From Schistocephalus solidus (Eukaryota > Platyhelminthes > Cestoda > Diphyllobothriidea > Diphyllobothriidae), in contig WEDG01005156.1 in assembly GCA_017591395.1 (NCBI GenBank), positions 1 to 64,000 on the forward strand: a DNA stretch of 64,000 nt. The letters are read 5' to 3'. The translations under genes and the position numbers were made by a program. The notes under the pieces are model-generated. The model saw nothing but the letters and a program-made list of their open reading frames with translations. It made no database searches and was not told the origin of the DNA. Each line of letters opens with the position of its first letter. Positions within the stretch are counted from its first letter, which is position 1. Positions 56,594 to 64,000 of this stretch are shown here, in pieces.

Positions 56594-57143
56594 GCTTCGT
56601 GAAAAACTGTCTCCGAAGTCACAGGCAACCACAATATCAGAGCTCTAATGGAGAAGTAGTACCGAGGAAATTCGTTTCATTGCCATACATGCAGGGCATT
56701 TCGGAAACGATCGCCCGACAACTAGACCGATTTGGTATCTGCATCGCTCACAAGCCAGCGTCCTCCTGCGGGCAGCACTATCACGTGTTAAAGATCCCGT
56801 ACCCAAAGAGCAACAAACCAATGTTATTTACCGCATTCCATGTGCGAATTGCTCTTGCGCTTATGTAGGCCATACAGGCCGACGACTCGGGACCCGCATA
56901 AATGAACACAAACTGGCCATCCGCCGACGCGATCCCTTGTCTCTCGTGTTTGCGCACGCCGTTGATTGCGACCACCGCTTCAATTGGGAGGGAACGGAAG
57001 TGGTCGCCATGGCTAGCACCAAACAGGCACGCGAATTCCTCGAAGCTTGGCACTCCGGCACAAACAGTATCAACCGCCACGTCGATCTGGATGCGCATTA
57101 CGAAGGTCTGCGTGCACGGTCCACTGACTTGCGCCCACCTTAA
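56590..57143 (+). pseudogene. GIY-YIG endonuclease, frameshifted (unit 3)
   Basis: Starts as in the other units, but a one-base loss in a C run near 56,766 moves the frame. The core and C-terminal motifs (GHTGRR, CDHRFNWEGTE) are present downstream in the correct alternative frame. Confidence 0.85.
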
Positions 57144-57363
57144 AATCAACATTTGCTTATCCGTGCCCAGCCAAGTGTATCCTCGCTGACTCTGCATCTC
57201 CCGCCACTTGACTTGCTATCATAACTCTAGCACCCCTCCCTTACATGCGACAGCTATCGTAACAGGATTCACGGCCCCCAAACCCCCCATGGCGTCAGTC
57301 TGTCGATGTAACCTCTCGGCCCCTAAACCCTCCAGCGTGACAATCCCAACTCTTACTTCTCAT

Positions 57364-57408
57364 TTCGTCTGACGACGGGTTGGTGTAACCAGCTTGAAAA
57401 TTCACGAG
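57364..57408 (+). ncRNA. hammerhead ribozyme, Penelope-associated (end of unit 3)
   Basis: Identical in sequence to 52,034-52,078. Confidence 0.65.
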
Positions 57409-57736
57409 TAAACCTCGATTTTCCGACGAGCCTTCTTTCTTCATTTATCATCTCGGAATGCATACTACCTCAACTATTCAACATATTTTTGGGCGTCAAA
57501 CGCTTATTCTAACCAGACGTTGGGAGAAGTTCTCGCAGAGGGAGGCGACAACGCTTGAACAACTGAGTTTTCTCCATCGCTGTCGTGATCATGGCATCCT
57601 TCTAAAGCCTCTTCGCTTTAAACCCACACTGCCCAATGAGGCTAGGAGATTGCTCGCTTGCAAATACGGATTTCGTTATCTGAGTGCGATTATATCTGAC
57701 GTCCACAATCGTCTTCGTCAATTTTAAGCAATTATC

Positions 57737-58525
57737 TTGGACCTTAGGTCCCAGTGCGTTTCATCCATACCTGAAGATATTTTCGAAAACGTACTGCAGC
57801 GCATAAATGCCACCACCAAGGATGCTCGTATGAAGAAGCGAGCCGATCTTCAAGACAAGCTCCAATCTCTTCTCCATCCCATCAACGACAGTACTATGTC
57901 TTCAAGAGTTGTGAGCCTTTCGAAAAGGAGTCTCACCCCCGCCGAAACAAGCCTGCTGTCGAAAGGCATAAGGTTTAGTCATACCGATGCTGCACCTACG
58001 AGCTTCTTAGCCGGCCTTGAATCCCTCCTACTAACCTCATCCATCCCTGAGGACATGCGTGCTGATATACGCAGCTGTGCTACTGGCCTCCTCCGAAAAA
58101 GAAAACCTCAGAAAACCTTGTCAATGGAAGAAGATAAGGGATTACGCTCCCTTAGGTCGGACGACAGTATCGTCGTTGTAGCTGCTGACAAAGGTGGTGC
58201 TACCGTCATCATGGACAAGATTGACTATGTCAATAAGGCCAATCAAGCTTTTCATGACAGGGAGGCCTACATCCCCGTTGCTGAGGATCCAACGAAAACA
58301 CAGGCTGCATCTGTAAAGAAGAAGGTGAATGAGCTCACTAGAATGAAACTCATAAGCCCCGCGGACGCTACATTTCTAACTCTCAATGATCCGCGCATCG
58401 CACGTGCCTATGGTCTTCCAAAGATTCACAAAGCGGACGCACCCTTGAGGATCATAGTGCCACTCATTGGATCGCCTACTTATAACCTTGCCAAATGGTT
58501 ATACAAACGCCTAAAAGCACCTTAG
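57737..58525 (+). CDS. Penelope-like RT N-terminal part (unit 4), 262 codons open
   Basis: One uninterrupted frame covering SKGIRFSHTDAAPTSFLAGL, ADKGGATVIMDKIDYVN, KTQAASVKKKVNELTRM, YGLPKIHKADAPLRIIVP and SPTYNLAKWLYKRL. It shows that the shorter frames of the other units are pieces of one reading frame. Confidence 0.88.
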   Translation: MDLRSQCVSSIPEDIFENVLQRINATTKDARMKKRADLQDKLQSLLHPINDSTMSSRVVSLSKRSLTPAETSLLSKGIRFSHTDAAPTSFLAGLESLLLTSSIPEDMRADIRSCATGLLRKRKPQKTLSMEEDKGLRSLRSDDSIVVVAADKGGATVIMDKIDYVNKANQAFHDREAYIPVAEDPTKTQAASVKKKVNELTRMKLISPADATFLTLNDPRIARAYGLPKIHKADAPLRIIVPLIGSPTYNLAKWLYKRLKAP

Positions 58526-58639
58526 TAATGGTTCACAGTACAGCATCAGCAACTCGCATGCTTTTCTTCAAAGAATTCAAGGCCTTAATGTAAGTCCTGA
58601 TGAATGCATTCTATCGTTTGATGTGGTTGCTCTTTTTCC

Positions 58640-59254
58640 TCAATACCACATAACCTGGCAATTGAGAGCGTAGCTCGACGTCTAGAAGAAACGCCAATAG
58701 ACATTCCAACGCAGCACGTTTTAGACATGCTCTGGCTCTGCCTTAAGAATTATTGTCAATTCGACGGTAAGCATTACCAACAGGTCAAGGGTACTCCAAT
58801 GGGCTCACCGATATCGGGGCTACTTGCCGAGCTAGTCTTACAACGTCTAGAAGAAGCTGTGATTCAAAACCTCAGGCCGAAAATGTGGCTTCGCTACGTA
58901 GATGATACCTTCGTGGTCATTAACAACTGCGAAGTGGAACGGCTGCATGAAAGTCTTAATGGTGTCTTCCCTGCTATACAATTCACCCGCGAAGGAGCAA
59001 CAGGCGACATCCTCCCGTTTCTCGACGTCATGGTGCAAAGATTGAGTGATGGCCAGCTCGCAACCAGCGTCCACAGAAAAGACTCAAATGCCGAAATAAT
59101 CCTGAACTATGGGAGCAATCATCCTGCTGCCCACAAACGAAGCTGCGTTCGAGCTCTTTTTCACCGCGCCTCCCGGTACTGTAACAGCGAGTATCTACTT
59201 AAAAAGAACTTGCCTATTTATACAAACTATTCCGATCTAACGGATATCCGATGA
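58640..59254 (+). CDS. Penelope-like RT palm (unit 4)
   Basis: Open from about the T run; first internal Met at 58,727. GTPMGSPIS, YVDDTFVV and FLDVMVQRL. Ends with the same ATGA overlap. Confidence 0.85.
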   Translation, partial: SIPHNLAIESVARRLEETPIDIPTQHVLDMLWLCLKNYCQFDGKHYQQVKGTPMGSPISGLLAELVLQRLEEAVIQNLRPKMWLRYVDDTFVVINNCEVERLHESLNGVFPAIQFTREGATGDILPFLDVMVQRLSDGQLATSVHRKDSNAEIILNYGSNHPAAHKRSCVRALFHRASRYCNSEYLLKKNLPIYTNYSDLTDIR

Positions 59255-59805
59255 GCTTCGTGAAAAACTGTCTCCGAAGTCACAGGCAACCACAATATCA
59301 GAGCTCTAATGGAGAAGTAGTACCGAGGAAATTCGTTTCATTGCCATACATGCAGGGCATTTCGGAAACGATCGCCCGACAACTAGACCGATTTGGTATC
59401 TGCATCGCTCACAAGCCAGCGTCCTCCCTGCGGGCAGCACTATCACGTGTTAAAGATCCCGTACCCAAAGAGCAACAAACCAATGTTATTTACCGCATTC
59501 CATGTGCGAATTGCTCTTGCGCTTATGTAGGCCATACAGGCCGACGACTCGGGACCCGCATAAATGAACACAAACTGGCCATCCGCCGACGCGATCCCTT
59601 GTCTCTCGTGTTTGCGCACGCCGTTGATTGCGACCACCGCTTCAATTGGGAGGGAACGGAAGTGGTCGCCATGGCTAGCACCAAACAGGCACGCGAATTC
59701 CTCGAAGCTTGGCACTCCGGCACAAACAGTATCAACCGCCACGTCGATCTGGATGCGCATTACGAAGGTCTGCGTGCACGGTCCACTGACTTGCGCCCAC
59801 CTTAA
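59251..59805 (+). CDS. GIY-YIG endonuclease domain (unit 4)
   Basis: 184 codons, identical in its core to unit 2 (YVGHTGRRLGTRINEH), intact to the DLRPP end. Confidence 0.88.
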   Translation: MSFVKNCLRSHRQPQYQSSNGEVVPRKFVSLPYMQGISETIARQLDRFGICIAHKPASSLRAALSRVKDPVPKEQQTNVIYRIPCANCSCAYVGHTGRRLGTRINEHKLAIRRRDPLSLVFAHAVDCDHRFNWEGTEVVAMASTKQAREFLEAWHSGTNSINRHVDLDAHYEGLRARSTDLRPP

Positions 59806-60027
59806 AATCAACATTTGCTTATCCGTGCCCAGCCAAGTGTATCCTCGCTGACTCTGCATCTCCCGCCACTTGACTTGCTATCATAACTCTAGCACCCCTC
59901 CCTTACATGCGACAGCTATCGTAACAGGATTCACGGCCTCCCAAAACCCCCCATGGCGTCAGTCTGTCGATGTAACCTCTCGGCCCCTAAACCCTCCAGC
60001 GTGACAATCCCAACTCTTACTTCTCAT

Positions 60028-60072
60028 TTCGTCTGACGACGGGTTGGTGTAACCAGCTTGAAAATTCACGAG
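60028..60072 (+). ncRNA. hammerhead ribozyme, Penelope-associated (end of unit 4)
   Basis: Identical in sequence to 52,034-52,078. Confidence 0.65.
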
Positions 60073-60314
60073 TAAACCTCGATTTTCCGACGAGCCTTCT
60101 TTCTTCATTTATCATCTCGGAATGCATACTACCTCAACTATTCAACATATTTTTGGGCGTCAAACGCTTATTCTAACCAGACGTTGGGAGAAGTTCTCGC
60201 AGAGGGAGGCGACAACGCTTGAACAACTGAGTTTTTCTCCATCGCTGTCGTGATCATGGCATCCTTCCAAAGTCTCTTCGCTTTAAACCCACACTGCCCA
60301 ATGAGGCTGGGAGA

Positions 60315-61252
60315 TTGCTCGCTCGCAAATACGGATTTCGTGTTCTGAGTGCGATTATATCTGACGTCCACAATCGTCTTCGTCGATTTGAAGCAATTAT
60401 CTCTGACCTTAGGTCCCGGTGCGTTTCATCCCTACCTGAAGATATTTTCGAAAACGTACTGCAGCGCATAAATGCCACCACCAAGGATGCTCGTATGAAG
60501 AAGCGAGCCGATCTTCAAGACAAGCTCCAAGCTCTTCTCCATCCCCTCAACGATAGTACTATGTCTACAAGAGTTGTGAACCTTTCGAAAAGGAGTCTCA
60601 CCCCCGCCGAAACAAGCCTGCTGTCGAAAGGCATAAGGTTTAGTCATACCGATGCTGCACCTACGAGCTTCTTAGCCGGCCTTGAATCCCTCCTACTAAC
60701 CTCATCCATCCCTGAGGACATGCGTGCTGATATACGCAGCTGTGCTACTGGCCTCCTCCGAAAAAGAAAACCTCAGAAAACCTTGTCAATGGAAGAAGAT
60801 AAGGGATTACGCTCCCTTAGGTCGGACGACAGTATCGTCGTTGTAGCTGCTGACAAAGGTGGTGCTACCGTCATCATGGACAAGATTGACTATGTCAATA
60901 AGGCCAATCAAGCTTTTCATGACAGGGAGGCCTACATCCCCGTTGCTGAGGATCCAACGAAAAACAGGCTGCATCCGTAAAGAAGAAGGTGAATGAGCTC
61001 ACTAGAATGAAACTCATAAGCCCCGCGGACGCTACATTTCTAACTCTCAATGATCCGCGCATCGCACGTGCCTATGGTCTTCCAAAGATTCACAAAGCGG
61101 ACGCACCCTTGAGGATCATAGTGCCACTCATTGGATCGCCTACTTATAACCTTGCCAAATGGTTATACAAACGCCTAAAGCACCTTAGTAATGGTTCACA
61201 GTACAGCATCAGCAACTCGCATGCTTTTTCTTCAAAGAATTCAAGGCCTTAA
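60315..61252 (+). pseudogene. Penelope-like RT N-terminal part (unit 5)
   Basis: Same motifs as unit 4, split at PTKNR by the A5 run in GAAAAACAGG. The segment LLHPLNDSTMSTRVVNLSK resembles unit 2, whereas the palm resembles units 3 and 4. Confidence 0.85.
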
Positions 61253-61299
61253 TGTAAGTCCTGATGAATGCATTCTATCGTTTGATGTGGTTGCTCTTT

Positions 61300-61919
61300 T
61301 TCCTCAATACCACATAACCTGGCAATTGAGAGTGTAGCTCGACGTCTAGAAGAAACGCCAATAGACATTCCAACGCAGCACGTTTTAGACATGCTCTGGC
61401 TCTGCCTTAAGAATTATTGTCAATTCGACGGTAAGCATTACCAACAGGTCAAGGGTACTCCAATGGGCTCACCGATATCGGGGCTACTTGCCGAGCTAGT
61501 CTTACAACGTCTAGAAGAAGCTGTGATTCAAAACCTCAGGCCGAAAATGTGGCTTCGCTACGTAGATGATACCTTCGTGGTCATTAACAACTGCGAAGTG
61601 GAACGGCTGCATGAAAGTCTTAATGGTGTCTTCCCTGCTATACAATTCACCCGCGAAGGAGCAACAGGCGACATCCTCCCGTTTCTCGACGTCATGGTGC
61701 AAAGATTGAGTGATGGCCAGCTCGCAACCAGCGTCCACAGAAAAAGACTCAAATGCCGAAATAATCCTGAACTATGGGAGCAATCATCCTGCTGCCCACA
61801 AACGAAGCTGCGTTCGAGCTCTTTTTCACCGCGCCTCCCGGTACTGTAACAGCGAGTATCTACTTAAAAAGAACTTGCCTATTTATACAAACTATTCCGA
61901 TCTAACGGATATCCGATGA
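61300..61919 (+). pseudogene. Penelope-like RT palm, frameshifted (unit 5)
   Basis: GTPMGSPIS, YVDDTFVV and FLDVMVQRL are present to about 61,740. An extra A in the following A run shifts the frame; the thumb resumes from about 61,735 as KDSNAEIILNYGSNHPAAHK. Confidence 0.85.
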
Positions 61920-62470
61920 GCTTCGTGAAAAACTGTCTCCGAAGTCACAGGCAACCACAATATCAGAGCTCTAATGGAGAAGTAGTACCGAGGAAATTCG
62001 TTTCATTGCCATACATGCAGGGCATTTCGGAAACGATCGCCCGACAACTAGACCGATTTGGTATCTGCATCGCTCACAAGCCAGCGTCCTCCCTGCGGGC
62101 AGCACTATCACGTGTTAAAGATCCCGTACCCAAAGAGCAACAAACCAATGTTATTTACCGCATTCCATGTGCGAATTGCTCTTGCGCTTATGTAGGCCAT
62201 ACAGGCCGACGACTCGGGACCCGCATAAATGAACACAAACTGGCCATCCGCCGACGCGATCCCTTGTCTCTCGTGTTTGCGCACGCCGTTGATTGCGACC
62301 ACCGCTTCAATTGGGAGGGAACGGAAGTGGTCGCCATGGCTAGCACCAAACAGGCACGCGAATTCCTCGAAGCTTGGCACTCCGGCACAAACAGTATCAA
62401 CCGCCACGTCGATCTGGATGCGCATTACGAAGGTCTGCGTGCACGGTCCACTGACTTGCGCCCACCTTAA
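61916..62470 (+). CDS. GIY-YIG endonuclease domain (unit 5)
   Basis: 184 codons, intact, same core as units 2 and 4. Confidence 0.88.
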   Translation: MSFVKNCLRSHRQPQYQSSNGEVVPRKFVSLPYMQGISETIARQLDRFGICIAHKPASSLRAALSRVKDPVPKEQQTNVIYRIPCANCSCAYVGHTGRRLGTRINEHKLAIRRRDPLSLVFAHAVDCDHRFNWEGTEVVAMASTKQAREFLEAWHSGTNSINRHVDLDAHYEGLRARSTDLRPP

Positions 62471-62692
62471 AATCAACATTTGCTTATCCGTGCCCAGCCA
62501 AGTGTATCCTCGCTGACTCTGCATCTCCCGCCACTTGACTTGCTATCATAACTCTAGCACCCCTCCCCTTACATGCGACAGCTATCGTAACAGGATTCAC
62601 GGCCCCCAAAACCCCCCATGGCGTCAGTCTGTCGATGTAACCTCTCGGCCCCTAAACCCTCCAGCGTGACAATCCCAACTCTTACTTCTCAT

Positions 62693-62737
62693 TTCGTCTG
62701 ACGACGGGTTGGTGTAACCAGCTTGAAAATTCACGAG
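62693..62737 (+). ncRNA. hammerhead ribozyme, Penelope-associated (end of unit 5)
   Basis: Identical in sequence to 52,034-52,078. In this unit the downstream partner is only a 22-bp stub. Confidence 0.65.
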
Positions 62738-62811
62738 TAAACCTCGATTTTCCGATGAGCCTTCTTTCTTCATTTATCATCTCGGAAGGCATACTACCTC
62801 AACTATTCATA

Positions 62812-63960
62812 TACACGACAGTTGGACCGTCGATTTCGACGAGGTCCACCGTATGCTCCACACCAGGTGGTGCAGGGACGGTGACTTGCGCGTGAATTAG
62901 TTTTTAAGTGATAGTAGCCTTGCGCTGCAGCTACCGCACTCTCCTCCTCCCCCACCTGAGCCCGGTGTCAAGACAGAGTCAAGAAGACCGGAGATGGGAG
63001 AGGGCGCAGGTGGCTGGCGCGGCCGGAGCCGCCCCTGGGCGTGCCACCACACCTGGCTCGGATCCCACGGTGTGGGGAGTGCCATAAAGGCCACATTAAG
63101 AAGGAGCCATTGCAACCTGACTCTCAGTCCGCCAGTCAGCCACTCCACACAAAACACACATTGGGCTGGCCACGCGGTCCGAGTTATCCCGTCAGTTGGC
63201 AACCTTCCAAGCCACGGCTTTTAGAGCACCGTGATAGTTTCAAGCGCGTCAGATTGTTTTATAGTGAGGCAATATGCACTGAGCTGTCGACCTCACTCTC
63301 TCCCCCACCCCCACAGTCAGACTACTGTCCGAGCCGGTCAGTTGCCTGATGTGGGGAGTGGGCGCATTGGCTGACGGATCGGCGTACCCGTCTTCGCGCG
63401 CCACAGCACGACCTGGCCCCCATAACGCACACACCAGGATTCACAAACTCAGGGGATATGGAGCAGCCATCGCCGTCTGACTCCCAGTCCACTGGTCAGC
63501 CACTCGACACACACAGCACATACACTGAGCCGACGGCGTTGTCTGGTGGAAGCGTCAGATTGGCAGACTTCCCAGCCACGGTTTCTAGGAAACCGTGATA
63601 TACTCTGGTAAATGGTGATTGTGAGGGTGTCGTCGATGTATTGGTGTAGGTAGTGTGTGCTGATGTAGCTTAGCCTCCGGTGGTTTACCGGAGGTTGTCG
63701 TGGAGGTGCATGTGTCCTAAGAGGCCCATGCGGTGTGTAAATGTGCGGGAGCAAGGAGGGTCAGTGAAGGCGGGCGCGTCGACTATATGTCGGAGCCCCA
63801 GGCACTGGTTCACCAGCCTCCGTGCGATGGATTCGCAGGTGACCGGCCAAAGGCCGATGCGTGAGTTGAAGTTGCGGGCGCAGTGTGGGCAGGAGAAATC
63901 GGTAGAGGCTGGGGCGATGTCATTCATGGTAGTGGGGGGTGGCAGGGGGCGCTAAGAATG
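62812..63960 (-). mobile_element. zinc-finger dispersed repeat, long copy B
   Basis: Inverted relative to copy A at 46.33-47.42 kb and collinear with it along its length: GTCGATTTCGACGAGGTCC, GTATGCTCCACACCAGG-TG, TCAAGACAGAGTCAAGAAGA, GGTGGCTGGCGCGGCCGGAG, TAAAGGCCACATTAAGAAGG, GTTGGCAACCTTCCAAGCC, then the zinc-finger part. Its end touches the end of the Penelope array. Confidence 0.75.
63685..63927 (-). pseudogene. degenerate C2H2 zinc-finger peptide (copy B)
   Basis: 80 codons. Finger 1 reads FSCPHCARNFNSRIGL with CxxC intact, but the frame leaves the finger before its His pair. Finger 2 reads DPPCSRTFTHRMGLLGHMHL-HDNLR: the His pair is intact but the first Cys is lost. Compare copy A at 46,362-46,550, where different ligands are lost, so the common ancestor probably had two intact fingers. 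Confidence 0.7.
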
Positions 63961-64000
63961 GCAGGGAGCGGAGGGTGTGAATGGTGTATCGGTGTTGTCG

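Larger units (their letters stand above)
54794..57457 (+). mobile_element. Penelope-like element, array unit 3
   Basis: 2664 bp. A true nonsense change (TGG to TGA, Trp to stop) lies at 54,857-54,859 in the N-terminal part. Frames: 54,986-55,594, 55,530-55,925 (after an extra T in AAGCTTTTTCATG), 55,937-56,593 (RT), 56,590-56,868 and 56,880-57,143 (endonuclease, broken by loss of a C in CCTCCTGCGG near 56,766). Confidence 0.93.
57458..60121 (+). mobile_element. Penelope-like element, array unit 4
   Basis: 2664 bp. N-terminal frame 57,458-57,727 ends in a real stop (GAA to TAA in CAATTTTAAGC); 57,737-58,525 is the longest open stretch of any unit. An extra A in CTAAAAGCACC and a T5 run in GCTCTTTTTCC break the frame before the RT palm; the T4 run in CATGCTTTTCTTC is in frame here, unlike the other units. 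Endonuclease intact. Confidence 0.93.
60122..62809 (+). mobile_element. Penelope-like element, array unit 5 plus stub of unit 6
   Basis: Complete unit to about 62,786, then 22 bp of the next unit (with ATG changed to AGG) ending at AACTATTCA, where the flanking zinc-finger repeat begins. Breaks: extra T in GAGTTTTTCTCC, GAAAAACAGG shift, T runs before the palm, and an extra A in CACAGAAAAAGACTC that cuts the RT after VHRK. Endonuclease intact. Confidence 0.93.

Noticed and set aside
50628..62809. CRISPR-like or satellite array
   Set aside because: The period is 2.66 kb and each unit encodes RT and GIY-YIG endonuclease, so it is a tandem retroelement array.

Overview
The window is nuclear DNA of an invertebrate animal, most probably a parasitic flatworm and more likely a tapeworm than a fluke. 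Evidence seen here: a spliced kinesin light chain gene whose first five introns are 31-36 bp while later ones reach 0.8-7.8 kb (a 5'-small/3'-large pattern known from Schistosoma), plus decayed RTE-type and CR1-type LINEs, Penelope-like elements and a dispersed repeat carrying degenerate C2H2 zinc fingers. There are no bacterial operons. Assignment to tapeworms is inference.

Layout. 1-11.0 kb is mostly anonymous sequence with a tRNA-Tyr-like locus (3.29-3.37 kb), two copies of an ~83-bp foldback element (3.9 and 7.9 kb) and CR1-type LINE debris on both strands (4.8-6.8, 8.9-9.3, 9.7-10.1 kb). 11.09-23.05 kb holds the only host protein gene I can support, kinesin light chain on the + strand (10 exons, 478 codons before the stop). 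Its 7.8-kb seventh intron contains a nearly full-length dead RTE LINE (15.9-19.3 kb). 23-49 kb is intergenic and repeat-rich: a 5'-truncated second RTE copy (26.8-28.3 kb), fragments of a zinc-finger repeat family, tRNA-derived SINEs, a nearly perfect 875-bp tandem duplication (42.5-44.3 kb) and a minus-strand remnant of a second Penelope lineage (47.7-48.4 kb).

49.1-62.8 kb is the most striking part. A block of TA microsatellites and SINEs is followed by an inverted Penelope fragment, then a head-to-tail array of five Penelope-like elements with a ~2.66-kb period (the first truncated at its 5' side, the last running a few bases into a sixth). The units encode a reverse transcriptase (FDVVALF, GTPMGSP, YVDD motifs) and a GIY-YIG endonuclease, split by mostly homopolymer-length frameshifts. 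47-bp-scale scrutiny of the noncoding part shows a motif that folds as a minimal type I hammerhead ribozyme in all six copies. The tRNA-derived SINE beside the array carries a different, equally convincing hammerhead fold. The array is bracketed by two oppositely oriented copies of the zinc-finger repeat (46.3-47.4 kb + and 62.8-64.0 kb -).

How the parts may work together (inference): the Penelope elements supply RT and endonuclease; hammerheads in Penelope elements and in small tRNA-promoter retroelements such as schistosome SmAlpha are established families. The coexistence of both here suggests an autonomous/non-autonomous pair sharing RNA processing and possibly retrotransposition machinery. 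All boundaries and structures come from reading by eye; no alignment, folding or database search was run.
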